Numbered from the stretch's first letter, positions 21,610-30,679 are shown. The stretch is DNA of 44,411 nucleotides from Acidobacteriota bacterium (GCA_016213695.1 JACQZV010000156.1:1-44411); one strand, 5' to 3'. Notes: generated from the letters alone by a model not told the origin. Translations and numbers: made by a program.

Positions 21610-22161
21610 CAGCGCGCGGAAGCTTTCGAGCTCCACCGCGCGCTGACGGGCGGCTGCGACGCGGGCACGGGCCACACGCAACACGAACCCCGCGTGACAC
21701 AGGCCGATGGCGGCGATTTCCCGCCAGGTGGGAGGCGGCTCCAGCGCCGTCAGCAGGTTCAGGACGGCGGCCCCAACAAACAGCAGGGAGAAGAGCGGGT
21801 CGACGCCGCCGCCGGGCAGCGCGGGGCCGACGGTCATGGCCGCCGTTTCCCATTGCGGGCCGTCCGGCGCCGCTTCGTAATACACCTGAAGGTACCGTCC
21901 AATCCGTTCCGCGCCGGCGTGCAGTGCGTGAATCGCCTCGAACCCGCCAACCAGGACGCCGAGCGAAAGCAGGCTGGCGAGTGGAAGCTGCCCGAGCAGC
22001 ACGAGCAGAACGGCCAGACACGCCCAGACCGCGCAGGTGATCGGCGCAATCACCATCCGGGCAGTCCCCCGTGCCGCAATCGTACGGCGCAGCGCGGCGA
22101 ACTCAGCCGAACGCAGCGTCGTGCCCTCCTGGGGCGTCGTGCCGGATACGCCTGCTGTCAT
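21583..22161 (-). CDS. Conserved membrane protein, unknown function
   Basis: A 192-residue protein with three to four hydrophobic segments: MVIAPITCAVWACLAVLLVLLGQ, LASLLSLGVLVGGFEAIHAL, PLFSLLFVGAAVLNLLTAL and IAAIGLCHAGFVLRVARA. The N-terminus (about 30 residues) and the C-terminal Arg-rich part are cytoplasmic-like. A conserved-looking GFEAIHALHAGAERIGRYLQVYYE lies between segments 2 and 3. I do not recognise a functional family. GAGG lies close upstream of the ATG. It overlaps the M20 gene end (27 bp) and is divergent from the carboxypeptidase gene. Confidence 0.72.
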   Translation of the reverse strand: MTAGVSGTTPQEGTTLRSAEFAALRRTIAARGTARMVIAPITCAVWACLAVLLVLLGQLPLASLLSLGVLVGGFEAIHALHAGAERIGRYLQVYYEAAPDGPQWETAAMTVGPALPGGGVDPLFSLLFVGAAVLNLLTALEPPPTWREIAAIGLCHAGFVLRVARARVAAARQRAVELESFRALLLRQRDRG

Positions 22162-22255
22162 GACCTCATCGCGTCCTCAACGCTTGGTGGCACCAGGATG
22201 CCTCGAAAGAGTACGCAGAGCGTAACTTTGGGACCCCCGGTTCTGTCAAAACCCC

Positions 22256-22283
22256 TTGCAGGTTACAGATTTCTTGCTACAAT
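22256..22283 (+). promoter_or_regulatory. Sigma70-type promoter (TTGCAG-N16-TACAAT) for the LysM carboxypeptidase
   Basis: A -35 TTGCAG (22256-22261) and a -10 TACAAT (22278-22283), spaced by 16 bp, with TGC before the -10. The predicted start is near 22290, about 35 nt before GTG 22326. Confidence 0.6.
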
Positions 22284-22325
22284 GCCGACACATTCCGTAA
22301 CAGGCTGTCGCATAAAGGGTTGCTG

Positions 22326-23594
22326 GTGATCGATACACGGCTGAACCGAACCGTTCGACTGTGGCCTCTTTTCGGGCTCGTCCTGGGGAGCCTGGCGGCC
22401 GGTCCGGCTGTGGCGCAGACCGCGGCGCCCCGGGGCCCCAGCGAGCCCCAGCCCAGGCTCAGCCTGCCGGTTGCTGCGAGCGACGATCCGCTCTCGTCTG
22501 GCGCCTCCACCCTCCGCAAGGTCACGCATACCGTTCGCCGGGGCGAGACGCTGTCGGCCGTGGCACGGCGGTACGGCGCCAGCCTGGCGTCGGTCAAGGC
22601 GTGGAACGGGCTGCAGAGCAATGCGATCCAGGCGGGTACGCGGCTGACCGTGTATGTGCCCGCCTCCGCGTCCGCCCGCACCGCGTCTGCCCGCGCCACG
22701 TCCGCGCCGGCCTCGAGACGCCCAAGGTCGGCGCGCGCGCGCCGCGCGGCTGCGGCCGCCCTGGCGCTCCGCGAGGCGGAGGAGCCCCGGTTCAAGCTCG
22801 ATGAGAACGGGGCAACCGTCCCGGATCTTCGCGCAGAGGCCGCCATCATCTACAGCCCCGAGACCGGCCAGGTGCTCTGGGAAGAGAACGCCCAGGATCA
22901 GCGATCGATTGCCAGCATCACCAAGATCATGACGGCGGCCGTGTTTCTCGAGGACCATCCCGACCTGACGCGGGAGATTGTCGTGCAGCGGCCGGACGTG
23001 CTCCGGGCATCCACCACCTACCTGCGGGCCGGGTACAAGGTCACCACGAACGACCTGCTGCACCTGCTGCTCATCGCTTCCGACAACGCGGCGGCGCGGG
23101 CGCTGGCGCGCGTCTCGTCGCTTGGTTCCGTGGAGTTCGTCGCGCGGATGAATGAAAAGGCCGCCGAACTCGGCCTCACCAACACGCATTACGCCGACCC
23201 GTCCGGCCTGCTGAACGACAACGTCTCGACGGCCTACGACATGGCGCGGCTGATCGCCTACGTCGCGAACGACGAGCGCATCGCCCCCATCATGCAGACG
23301 CAGTATTACAGCCTGCTCGCCGGCCGCCGCACGATCACCGTCCACAGCACGAACCAGCTCGTGATGAAGGGGGACGTGGATGTGCTCGGCGGCAAGACGG
23401 GTTTCATCCGCAGGGCCGGCTACTGCCTGGCGACGCTGCTGCGCCTGCCCCAGGGCGGGCCGCAGGTGGCGGTGGTCGTCCTCGGCGCCAGGTCGAATGC
23501 CGGCCGGTTCTGGGAAACGCGCCATCTGTTCAACTGGCTCGCCACGCGGGCCCAGGACGTGTTCGGCACGCCGGTTCAGGCGGCGTCGAACTGA
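22326..23594 (+). CDS. LysM-containing D-alanyl-D-alanine carboxypeptidase (S11, PBP5-like)
   Basis: A 422-residue exported peptidoglycan enzyme. After a signal peptide (LWPLFGLVLGSLAAGPAVAQ) comes one LysM domain (about 68-112: VRRGETLSAVARRYGASLASVKAWNG), which binds peptidoglycan, then an Ala/Arg-rich linker and an S11 peptidase domain. All three active-site motifs are present: SITK (Ser197-Lys200), SDN (252-254), and KTG (357-359). It trims the terminal D-Ala from stem peptides and so limits cross-linking. The LysM-S11 fusion is less common than plain PBP5. GTG 22326 is preferred over TTG 22320 because AAAGGG lies 6 nt before it. It has its own promoter at 22256-22283 and converges with the FdhE-like gene. 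Confidence 0.92.
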   Translation: MIDTRLNRTVRLWPLFGLVLGSLAAGPAVAQTAAPRGPSEPQPRLSLPVAASDDPLSSGASTLRKVTHTVRRGETLSAVARRYGASLASVKAWNGLQSNAIQAGTRLTVYVPASASARTASARATSAPASRRPRSARARRAAAAALALREAEEPRFKLDENGATVPDLRAEAAIIYSPETGQVLWEENAQDQRSIASITKIMTAAVFLEDHPDLTREIVVQRPDVLRASTTYLRAGYKVTTNDLLHLLLIASDNAAARALARVSSLGSVEFVARMNEKAAELGLTNTHYADPSGLLNDNVSTAYDMARLIAYVANDERIAPIMQTQYYSLLAGRRTITVHSTNQLVMKGDVDVLGGKTGFIRRAGYCLATLLRLPQGGPQVAVVVLGARSNAGRFWETRHLFNWLATRAQDVFGTPVQAASN

Positions 23595-23595
23595 C

Positions 23596-24447
23596 TCAGC
23601 CTCCCGTATAGCCCCGTTGCATCGCCGCTGCGTCGAGCGGCAGCGTCGCCACGCCGTCGACGACCGGCATCACCGGGCGCGGCGCCCGCCGGCCGTCGTA
23701 GGCCTTGAGGTAGCGCCTGCACGCGTCGCATCCGTAGACGCGGTACCGCCCGTCCGGCGTGGCAAACGACGTGATTCGCGACCGGTCGCTGTTGCGGCAG
23801 TACGGACAGGTGAGCGGCTCGAACTTCCACCGCAGCCCGCACCGGCTGCAAATCAGATGGCGCTCCGCGTTCGGCGTGATGACCGCGAAGTCCGGCGCGC
23901 CGCCGCAGAGCGCGCACGTCGGGTGCTGCCAGTCGGCCAGCTCAGGACGCTGCTGCACGACTTCCGCGCAGCGCGAGAGAAACGGGCGCATGGCGAGCGC
24001 CACGACCTGGTCGGTGGCGGAGGCCTCGACGGGGGTGCGATACCAGTCGCCGACGACCGACAAGAGCGCCGCGTCGCGCCCGAGCGCCTCGACGGTCTGG
24101 AATTCCGCGTCCTCCAGCGCCCCGAAGCGGTGGAGTATGTCCGCCGTCTGACGGACGGCCAGCCGTAGTTCCGTCAGCTCGAGCGGGATATCCTCGAAGG
24201 ACAGGAGCGGCCGGGCCTGCGCCTGGTGGTAGCGGAACAGCGTGTCGTTCACGTTGAGGGAGGGCAGGGGGATGCGGGCTTGAAGACGATGCTGCACCTC
24301 GAGCAGCTCGAGATGCATGTCGATCGCATCGGCGAGCGCAGGCTGCTGCTGCTTGAGCGCGCGAAGTTCGGCGGACTCGCGGGATTCGGCGCGGCCTGGT
24401 CTCGGGCGGGCGGGTCGATCGGCCAACGACGCTGATTCTATATCCAT
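23596..24447 (-). CDS. fdhE: FdhE-like formate dehydrogenase accessory protein
   Basis: About 283 residues. The N-terminal half is helical (AELRALKQQQPALADAIDMHLELLEVQHRLQARIPLPSLNVN). The C-terminal half has four CxxC motifs in two pairs: CALC and CSRC, then CPYC and CDAC, the double rubredoxin-like zinc-ribbon region of FdhE. FdhE interacts with formate dehydrogenase and helps its maturation, but no formate dehydrogenase gene is in the window. ATG 24447 overlaps the glgA ATG (24446) on the opposite strand (CATG, both starts overlapping). The alternative start TTG 24426 has TAGAAT (24435-24440) ending 8 nt upstream and may be the true leaderless start. Convergent with the carboxypeptidase gene. 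Confidence 0.82.
   Translation of the reverse strand: MDIESASLADRPARPRPGRAESRESAELRALKQQQPALADAIDMHLELLEVQHRLQARIPLPSLNVNDTLFRYHQAQARPLLSFEDIPLELTELRLAVRQTADILHRFGALEDAEFQTVEALGRDAALLSVVGDWYRTPVEASATDQVVALAMRPFLSRCAEVVQQRPELADWQHPTCALCGGAPDFAVITPNAERHLICSRCGLRWKFEPLTCPYCRNSDRSRITSFATPDGRYRVYGCDACRRYLKAYDGRRAPRPVMPVVDGVATLPLDAAAMQRGYTGG
24435..24440 (-). promoter_or_regulatory. TAGAAT -10 element inside the fdhE/glgA start overlap
   Basis: On the minus strand TAGAAT ends 8 nt before TTG 24426. If used, fdhE starts at 24426 rather than ATG 24447. Confidence 0.4.
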
Positions 24448-25939
24448 GAAGATTCTGATGATCGCGTCGGAGGCGGAGCCGTTTGCCAAGACCGGCGGTC
24501 TGGCCGACGTCGTGGGGGCGCTGCCGCGCGCCCTCGCGCGGCTCGGGCACGCGGTCGACGTGGTGATTCCGCGATACCGCGGGGTCACCGCGGGCGAGCG
24601 CGCCGGCCGTGTCGTCGTTCCGCTCGACGGCAGCCCGCGTGCGGCCGACATCTTCACCGTTCGGGATCGGGGTGTGCGCACGGTGTTCGTCGACCATCCG
24701 GGCTACTACGACCGCGAGCATCTCTACGGCACCGGCGGCGAGGATTACGCCGACAACCCCGCGCGTTTCACGCTGCTGGTGCGCGTCGCGCTCGAGTGGG
24801 CGGCGTCGACCGGCGACCGCTACGACGTCGTGCACGCCCACGACTGGCAGGCGGGTCTGGCCCCGGTGCTGCTCGACCGGGCGTTCAGGGGCTCGCCGGC
24901 GTTTGGCCGGACGGCGACCGTGCTGACGATTCATAACCTCGCCTATCAGGGCCTTGCCGATCGCGCCTGGCTGGGGCGCCTCGGTCTGGGCGCGGAGTTG
25001 ATGCACGTCGACGCGCTCGAGTACTGGGGACGAATCAGCTTTCTCAAGGGCGGGATCGCGTTCAGCCGGGTGATTACGACAGTCAGTCCGCGGTACGCAC
25101 AGGAAATCCAGACGCCGGAGTACGGGTTCGGTTTCGACGGCATCCTGAGGCATCGCGCGGCGGACCTGGTCGGCATCCTGAACGGGATCGATTACGATCA
25201 ATGGGATCCGGCTCGCGATCCGCACCTCCCTGTGGCGTATGACGCCGAACACCTCGAGGCGAAGCACGCCCTCAAGCGTCTCGTCTGCGAGACGTTCGGC
25301 CTGGAGGCGCCCGAGCCCGCCGGCCGGCCGCTCGTCGCGATGATCTCGCGGCTCGTGGACCAGAAGGGCTTCGACCTGGTGACGCAGATTGCCGATGAGT
25401 TGCCCCGCCTGGATGCGTCGTTCGTGCTGCTCGGGACGGGAGAGCCGCGATACGAGGCCCTGTGGCGCGGCCTCGCGGCCCGGCATCCCGGCCGGATCGG
25501 CGCGCGAATCGGCTTTGACGAGGCGCTGGCCCATCGCATCGAGGGGGGCGCGGACCTGTTCCTGATGCCGTCGCGGTTCGAGCCCTGCGGCTTGAATCAG
25601 ATGTACAGCCTGCGCTACGGGACGGTACCGGTGGTGCGGGCGACCGGCGGGCTGTACGACACGGTACAGAACGTCGATTCGGCGACGGGACGCGGGACCG
25701 GGTTCACCTTCGACGCCTACTCGGCCGACGCGCTGCTGGCGGCGCTGCGGCGGGCGCTTGAAACCTACCGGAACCGGCCGGCGTGGCGCCGGATTCAGGC
25801 GGCCGGGATGCGGCAGGATTTTTCGTGGGAGGCCTCGGCAAGGCAGTATGCGGCGGCCTACGAACGCGCGACAATAGGGACAGGGGACCTGCCCGGCGGA
25901 CCCGGCGGACCAGAGAGAGAGCGAGATGGCATCCGATAA
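24446..25939 (+). CDS. glgA: Glycogen synthase (ADP-glucose type)
   Basis: A 497-residue GT5 glycogen synthase that transfers glucose from ADP-glucose to a growing alpha-1,4-glucan. The N-terminus MKILMIASEAEPFAKTGG has the KTGGL motif (ADP-glucose binding), and the protein continues VVHAHDWQAGLAPVLL, TIHNLAYQGL, NGIDYDQWDPARDP, MISRLVDQKGFDLV and LMPSRFEPCGLNQMYSLRYGT, all typical. The length is normal; the last ~20 residues (Gly/Pro/Glu-rich) are an unusual extension created by the overlap with trxA. The ATG is firm because the canonical N-terminus starts there. It heads the run glgA-trxA-trxB-dinB. Confidence 0.95.
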   Translation: MKILMIASEAEPFAKTGGLADVVGALPRALARLGHAVDVVIPRYRGVTAGERAGRVVVPLDGSPRAADIFTVRDRGVRTVFVDHPGYYDREHLYGTGGEDYADNPARFTLLVRVALEWAASTGDRYDVVHAHDWQAGLAPVLLDRAFRGSPAFGRTATVLTIHNLAYQGLADRAWLGRLGLGAELMHVDALEYWGRISFLKGGIAFSRVITTVSPRYAQEIQTPEYGFGFDGILRHRAADLVGILNGIDYDQWDPARDPHLPVAYDAEHLEAKHALKRLVCETFGLEAPEPAGRPLVAMISRLVDQKGFDLVTQIADELPRLDASFVLLGTGEPRYEALWRGLAARHPGRIGARIGFDEALAHRIEGGADLFLMPSRFEPCGLNQMYSLRYGTVPVVRATGGLYDTVQNVDSATGRGTGFTFDAYSADALLAALRRALETYRNRPAWRRIQAAGMRQDFSWEASARQYAAAYERATIGTGDLPGGPGGPERERDGIR

Positions 25940-26252
25940 ACTCAAGACACTCACCGACAGCAATTTCGATCAGGAAATCAGCAACGGCGTCGTGCTCGTG
26001 GACTTCTGGGCGGAATGGTGCGGCCCGTGCCGCCGCATATCACCGATCGTGGAAGAGCTCGCCGGGCTCTACGACGGCCGCGCCACCATGGCCAAGTTGA
26101 ACGTGGACGAGAACCCGAACGTGCCGGGACGGTTCATGATTCGCGGCATTCCGACCCTGCTGCTGTTCAAGGACGGCCATCTGGCGGACACGCTGGTCGG
26201 CCTGGCGCCGAAAGAAGACATCGCCCGCATGATCGACAGGCACCTGTCGTAA
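25926..26252 (+). CDS. trxA: Thioredoxin
   Basis: A 108-residue cytoplasmic thioredoxin with active site WCGPC (Cys32, Cys35) after VVLVDFWAE, the cis-Pro in RGIPTLLLF, and the usual five-strand layout. It reduces disulfides in target proteins using electrons from thioredoxin reductase. A GAGAGAGAGCGAG purine run precedes the ATG and probably serves as the ribosome site. It overlaps glgA by 14 bp and is followed 2 nt later by trxB. Confidence 0.96.
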   Translation: MASDKLKTLTDSNFDQEISNGVVLVDFWAEWCGPCRRISPIVEELAGLYDGRATMAKLNVDENPNVPGRFMIRGIPTLLLFKDGHLADTLVGLAPKEDIARMIDRHLS

Positions 26253-26254
26253 CC

Positions 26255-27217
26255 ATGGCGGACCGAAGGGTCGTCATCATCGGGTCAGGCCCTGCCGGTC
26301 TGACGGCGGCGCTCTACACGGCGCGCGCCAGCCTCAACCCGCTTCTCATCGAGGGGCTCGACGCCGGCGGCCAGCTCATGCTGACGACGATGGTCGACAA
26401 CTGGCCCGGCTACCGGGACGGCATCATGGGCCCCGACCTGATGGCCGAGCTGCGCGCCCAGGCCGAGCGGTTCGGCACCGACATGCTCACGGGCAACGTC
26501 GTGTCGGTGGATCTGCGCCGCCGGCCGTTCACCGTGACGCTGAGCGAACGGGCGCCCATCACGACCGATGCGCTGATCATCGCGACCGGCGCGTCGGCGC
26601 GGTGGCTCGAGATCGGGTCCGACCGCAAGCTGTCGGGCCACGGCGTGTCCACGTGCGCGACGTGCGACGGCTACTTCTTCCGCGGCAAGCCGATTGCCGT
26701 CGTGGGCGGCGGCGATTCGGCGATGGAAGAGGCGACCTACCTCACCCGGTTTGCGTCCAAGGTGACCGTGGTGCACCGGCGCGACAGCCTGCGCGCGTCG
26801 AAGATCATGCAGGACAAGGCGCTGGCGAACCCCAAGATCGAATTCATCTGGGATTCCGAGATCGCCGACATCCACGACGTCGGCAAGGGCGAGGTCACCG
26901 GTGTTGTCGTGCGCAACCTGAAGACGGGCCAGCTGCGCGAGGTGCCGCTCGACGGCGTGTTCATCGCGATCGGTCACACGCCGAACACCGGCCTGTTCAC
27001 GGGTCAGATCGAACTCGACGCCAACGGCTACATCGTGACCCACGACGGCACGCGGACGAGCGTCCCGGGAGTGTTTGCCGCCGGCGACGTCCAGGACCAC
27101 ATCTACCGGCAGGCGGTGACAGCCGCCGGGTCGGGGTGCATGGCGGCGATCGACGTCGAGCGCTACCTGGACCAGGTGCCCCACCACCTCGGGGAAGCGC
27201 AGCAGATCACGGCCTGA
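26255..27217 (+). CDS. trxB: Thioredoxin reductase
   Basis: A 320-residue NADPH-dependent flavoprotein. The N-terminal FAD motif is [18 protein letters not shown] (8-25), the redox-active CATC (Cys134-Cys137) lies in [12 protein letters not shown], the NADPH motif is [15 protein letters not shown], and the C-terminal FAD segment is [19 protein letters not shown]. It reduces the TrxA encoded 2 nt upstream. The start ATG 26255 is set by the usual [13 protein letters not shown]-terminus. Confidence 0.96.
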   Translation: MADRRVVIIGSGPAGLTAALYTARASLNPLLIEGLDAGGQLMLTTMVDNWPGYRDGIMGPDLMAELRAQAERFGTDMLTGNVVSVDLRRRPFTVTLSERAPITTDALIIATGASARWLEIGSDRKLSGHGVSTCATCDGYFFRGKPIAVVGGGDSAMEEATYLTRFASKVTVVHRRDSLRASKIMQDKALANPKIEFIWDSEIADIHDVGKGEVTGVVVRNLKTGQLREVPLDGVFIAIGHTPNTGLFTGQIELDANGYIVTHDGTRTSVPGVFAAGDVQDHIYRQAVTAAGSGCMAAIDVERYLDQVPHHLGEAQQITA

Positions 27218-27221
27218 GCCG

Positions 27222-27698
27222 ATGGCCCCGGCGGTCCGGCAACTGCTTGCGATTCTCGACGCGGCCTATAACCGCAGATCGTGGCATGGGACCAACCTGC
27301 GCGGCTCGATTCGCGGCCTGTCGGCCCGCGACGCCGGGTGGAGGCCGTCGGCGGCACGGCACAGTATCCAGGAACTGGTCGTACACGCCGCGTACTGGAA
27401 GTACGCCGCACGGCGCCGCCTGACCGGCGCGCCCAGGGGATCGTTTCCCCTCGAGGGCTCGAACTGGTTTGCGCGCGAGGGGCCTGCCGGCGAGCGCGCC
27501 TGGCGCGCCGACGTCGCGTTGCTCGATGCGATGCACCGGGAGCTGCGCCGGGCGGTGGCGGCGCTGTCGCCGCGGGACTTTCGGCGCACCCCGCGAGGGA
27601 GCACGGTCACTTCCTTTGCCCTCGTGTCCGGCGTCGCGGCGCACGATCTCTACCACGCCGGCCAGATCCAGCTGCTGAAACGCCTGCGGCGCCGATAG
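27222..27698 (+). CDS. DinB-family protein
   Basis: A 158-residue four-helix-bundle DinB/YfiT-like protein. Metal-binding histidines are visible in IQELVVHAAYWKYA and VAAHDLYHAGQIQLLKR (the family's HxxxH-type helix). No signal peptide is seen, so it is cytoplasmic, unlike the DinB protein at 8571-9140. DinB relatives include thiol S-transferases and detoxification enzymes that use bacillithiol or mycothiol; location next to trxA/trxB would suit a thiol role, but that is inference. It starts 4 nt after the trxB stop and converges with mnmA (13-bp gap). Confidence 0.88.
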   Translation: MAPAVRQLLAILDAAYNRRSWHGTNLRGSIRGLSARDAGWRPSAARHSIQELVVHAAYWKYAARRRLTGAPRGSFPLEGSNWFAREGPAGERAWRADVALLDAMHRELRRAVAALSPRDFRRTPRGSTVTSFALVSGVAAHDLYHAGQIQLLKRLRRR

Positions 27699-27710
27699 CG
27701 TGAGGCCTGG

Positions 27711-28790
27711 CTACTGAATCCAGCCGCCGCCCACCACGAAGTCGGCGTCATAGAAGACGACGGCCTGTCCGGGTGTGATGGCCGGCTGCGGCTCGTCGAA
27801 GACGAGCTCGGCGCGGCCGTCCTCGAGCGCGCGCACGCGTCCGGGGGCGGCGCGATGGCGATGGCGGATCTGGGCGGCGACCGGCAGCCACGCCGCCGGC
27901 GCATCTCCGGCTATCCAGTTCACGCCTGAGGCCGTGAGCGTCGTCTGCTCCAGCGCGGGGCGCGGTCCGACGGTCACGGTGGCCGACTGCGGCTCGATGC
28001 GGAGCACGTAGAGCGGGGCGCCCGCCGACACGCCAAGACCCTTGCGCTGCCCGACGGTGAACCGGTGGACGCCGCCGTGGCGGCCGAGCACGCGTCCCTG
28101 CTGATCGACGATCGCCCCGTCGCGGACCACGGCAGGCTCCTGCCGGGCGACGAACGCGGCGTAGTCGCCGTCCGGGATGAAGCAGATCTCCTGGCTGTCG
28201 GGTTTTTCGGCGACCTGCAGCCCGATCCGCCGGGCCGCCGCGCGCACCGCCGGCTTGGTGAGGGCGCCGACCGGAAAGACGGCCCGCGCCAGCTGTTCCT
28301 GCGTCAGCGAAAACAGAAAATACGACTGGTCCTTGTCGGCGTCGGCGCCGCGCTTGAGCGCCCAGCGTCGGTCTCGCAGCTGTTCCACGCGGGCGTAATG
28401 CCCCGTGGCGACCTGCTCGGCGCCGAGCCCGAGCGCGCGGTCGAGCAGCGTTGAAAACTTCAGGTCGCTGTTGCAGTGCGCGCAGGGCAGGGGCGTGCGC
28501 CCCGCGGCGTACTCCCGGACGAAGTTCGAGATGACCGTGTCGTGGAACTGCCGCTCGAAGTTGAGGATGTAGTGAGGGATGCCGATCGCGGCCGCGACGC
28601 GGCGCGCGTCGAGCAGGTCGTCAAGCGTGCAGCACGTCCCGAAGGCCCGGTCGCCGCCGCCGGCCTGCCCCGGGCCTGTCGAGGGATAGAGCTGCATCGA
28701 CAGACCGATGACGTCATGACCCTGCTCGGCGAGCAGGGCCGCGGCGACCGATGAATCGACGCCGCCCGACATGGCAACGACTACGCGCAT
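27711..28790 (-). CDS. mnmA: tRNA-specific 2-thiouridylase
   Basis: A 359-residue enzyme that makes 2-thiouridine at U34 of tRNAs for Lys, Glu and Gln. The PP-loop SGGVDSS (8-14) binds ATP. The catalytic cysteines are Cys103 (LPCAHCN) and Cys203 (SQEICFIPDGDY), with DKDQSYFL and GQRKGLGVS also visible. Length and layout are normal. It starts 12 nt after the iscS stop on the same strand; IscS is the sulfur donor for this reaction, so the pair is functionally matched. Confidence 0.96.
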   Translation of the reverse strand: MRVVVAMSGGVDSSVAAALLAEQGHDVIGLSMQLYPSTGPGQAGGGDRAFGTCCTLDDLLDARRVAAAIGIPHYILNFERQFHDTVISNFVREYAAGRTPLPCAHCNSDLKFSTLLDRALGLGAEQVATGHYARVEQLRDRRWALKRGADADKDQSYFLFSLTQEQLARAVFPVGALTKPAVRAAARRIGLQVAEKPDSQEICFIPDGDYAAFVARQEPAVVRDGAIVDQQGRVLGRHGGVHRFTVGQRKGLGVSAGAPLYVLRIEPQSATVTVGPRPALEQTTLTASGVNWIAGDAPAAWLPVAAQIRHRHRAAPGRVRALEDGRAELVFDEPQPAITPGQAVVFYDADFVVGGGWIQ

Positions 28791-28802
28791 GCGTGGCCGA
28801 TC

Positions 28803-29969
28803 TCAGACTCGAACCGGGGCGCGCGTGAGGCTGCGCAGCTTCTCGACGATGGCCGGCAGCAGCGCGATGACGCGATCGACTTCGGCCTCGCTGTTGGCGC
28901 TGCCGAGGCTGAAGCGGATCGAATTCTGGGCCCGGTGCGGCGGAAAGCCCATCGCCTTCAGCACGTGCGAGGGCTCGAGCGTGCCCGACGAGCACGCCGA
29001 ACCGGTCGACACGGCCACGCCTTCGAGATCGAGCGCAATCAGCAGCGATTCGGCCTCGACCCGGTCGAAGCTGATGTTGGTCGTGTTCGGCACGCGGGGC
29101 GTCCGGGCGCCGTTCACAGCGGTCCCGGGGACCGCGCGGAGAATGCCCGCTTCAAGCCGGTCGCGCAGCGCGCCGAGCCGTTCGGCGTCCTCGTCCATCT
29201 TCGCGGCAGCGAGCGCCGCGGCTGCGCCCATGCCGACGATGCCGGCGACGTTCTCGGTGCCCGCGCGGCGGTTGCGCTCGTGCTTGCCGCCGGTGAGGAT
29301 CGGAAGCAGGCGGAGCCCGCGGCGGACCCAGAGCGCGCCGACGCCCTTGGGCCCGTAGAATTTGTGCGCCGAGATCGACAGAAGATCGACCTCGAGCGCC
29401 CGGACGCCGACCGGCAGCTTGCCGGCCGTCTGCACGGCGTCGGTGTGCAGCAGCGCGCCACGCTCGTGCGCCATTCGCGCGAGCTCCGCGATCGGCTGGA
29501 CCGTGCCGATCTCGTTATTGGCGTGCATGACGGAGACGAGCGCCGTCTGGTCGGTGAGCGCGTCGCGCAGCGCGCCGGGCGACACGATGCCCGTCTGGTC
29601 CACCGGGAGGAGCGATGTCGTCCACCCGCGGCGGGCGAGCGCCTTCAGGGTATTGAGCACCGCCTCGTGTTCGATGGCTGTCGCGATCAGGTGGCGGCGG
29701 CCGGTCGGCTCGAGGGCCTCAGCGATGCCGCGGATCGCGTGGTTGTCGCTTTCGGTGCCGCCGCTGGTAAACACCACCTCGGCGGGATCTCCCCCGATCA
29801 GCGTGGCGACGGCGCTGCGGGCCTGATCCATGGCGGTCTTGGCCCGCTGGCCGAAGTAGTGCACGCTCGACGGGTTGCCGAACTCGTCCCGGAGGGCCGC
29901 CGCCATGGCGTCGACCACCACCGGATGAACCGGGGTCGTGGCGTTGTGATCGAAGTAGATCCGCTGCAC
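28803..29969 (-). CDS. iscS: Cysteine desulfurase (IscS/NifS)
   Basis: A 388-residue PLP enzyme that turns cysteine into alanine and a protein persulfide, feeding iron-sulfur cluster assembly and tRNA thiolation. YFDHNATTPVHP opens the protein, the PLP lysine is in LSISAHKFYGPKG, and the catalytic Cys is in STGSACSSGTLEPSHVL. GTG 29969 (MQRIYFDHNATT) is the start matching the family; the open frame upstream reads as unrelated sequence. A TACGAT hexamer (29988-29993) may be its -10. The downstream partner is mnmA; no iscU, iscA or hscBA genes are here. Confidence 0.93.
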   Translation of the reverse strand: MQRIYFDHNATTPVHPVVVDAMAAALRDEFGNPSSVHYFGQRAKTAMDQARSAVATLIGGDPAEVVFTSGGTESDNHAIRGIAEALEPTGRRHLIATAIEHEAVLNTLKALARRGWTTSLLPVDQTGIVSPGALRDALTDQTALVSVMHANNEIGTVQPIAELARMAHERGALLHTDAVQTAGKLPVGVRALEVDLLSISAHKFYGPKGVGALWVRRGLRLLPILTGGKHERNRRAGTENVAGIVGMGAAAALAAAKMDEDAERLGALRDRLEAGILRAVPGTAVNGARTPRVPNTTNISFDRVEAESLLIALDLEGVAVSTGSACSSGTLEPSHVLKAMGFPPHRAQNSIRFSLGSANSEAEVDRVIALLPAIVEKLRSLTRAPVRV

Positions 29970-30026
29970 CTGGTAGTCCGTCCCGGCATCGTAGCATTCG
30001 CCGTAAGTCCCAGCAATAAAACGGGC

Positions 30027-30056
30027 TAGACAATAATTTCGTCGCGCCGATATACT
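30027..30056 (+). promoter_or_regulatory. Sigma70-type promoter (TAGACA-N18-TATACT) for the bactofilin gene
   Basis: A -35 TAGACA (30027-30032) and a -10 TATACT (30051-30056), spaced by 18 bp. The leader of about 50 nt contains a hairpin at 30078-30094 (GGGCTT/AAGCCC) and GGAGG just before the ATG. Confidence 0.6.
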
Positions 30057-30114
30057 CTGTGGGCTCTGGTAGGCCCGGGGCTTCATATAAGCCCGTGAAG
30101 GGGTGGAGGACAAG

Positions 30115-30669
30115 ATGTGGAAACGTGACGAAGCGGTGAAACCGACGAGCGGTCAGGCAGCCCCCACCGGGCCGGCCGTCCAGAGTGCGCCAGCCAGTTC
30201 GGCGTCGGTCTCGCAGCCGGAGCCGCGGTCTGGCGGGAGGGACATCGTGAACATCGGGAAATCGGTGGTCATCAAAGGCGAGCTCAACGGCAGCGAGGAT
30301 CTGACCATCGAGGGACAGGTCGAAGGCAAGATTGAGTTGAAGGATCACGTGCTGACGATCGGCCCGAACGGCAAGATCAAGGCGCAGGTGTTCACCAAAG
30401 CGCTCATCGTGCTGGGCGAGGTCAACGGCAACGTGACGGCGACCGAGAAGGTCGAGATTCGCGACGGCGGCTCGGTCGACGGAGACATCGTGGCGCCGCG
30501 CGTGGCGATTGCCGATGGCGCGCACTTCCGCGGCAGCGTGGATATGCAGCGCCGGCCGACGCAGCCTGGCGCGCAGCCGGCGGCGGCGCCGCAGCGTCCC
30601 GCCGCGGCGGCAGCAGCTCCGCAGGCCCAGGCCCCGGCCGCCCAGGTTGCGCAGCCGGCTGCCCGCTGA
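30115..30669 (+). CDS. Bactofilin-family cytoskeletal protein
   Basis: A 184-residue protein with a disordered Ala/Pro/Ser-rich N-terminus (about 1-42), a central bactofilin domain (about 43-140: IVNIGKSVVIKGELNGSEDLTIEGQVEGKIELKDHVLTIGPNGKIKAQ and repeats of a beta-helix rung), and a Pro/Ala/Gln-rich C-terminal tail. Bactofilins form nucleotide-free filaments near the membrane and guide cell shape or peptidoglycan enzymes. ATG 30115 has GGAGG 6 nt upstream (30104-30108). A following LysM/peptidase link is not seen, but the cell-wall carboxypeptidase at 22326 lies in the same region. Confidence 0.92.
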   Translation: MWKRDEAVKPTSGQAAPTGPAVQSAPASSASVSQPEPRSGGRDIVNIGKSVVIKGELNGSEDLTIEGQVEGKIELKDHVLTIGPNGKIKAQVFTKALIVLGEVNGNVTATEKVEIRDGGSVDGDIVAPRVAIADGAHFRGSVDMQRRPTQPGAQPAAAPQRPAAAAAAPQAQAPAAQVAQPAAR

Positions 30670-30679
30670 GGTACAGCCA

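Noticed and set aside
23942-25963. Long open frame antisense to glgA and fdhE (673 codons)
   Set aside because: It mirrors the true genes in a GC-rich shadow frame, is rich in Arg/Ala/Pro/Gly with no domain, and glgA and fdhE are certain.
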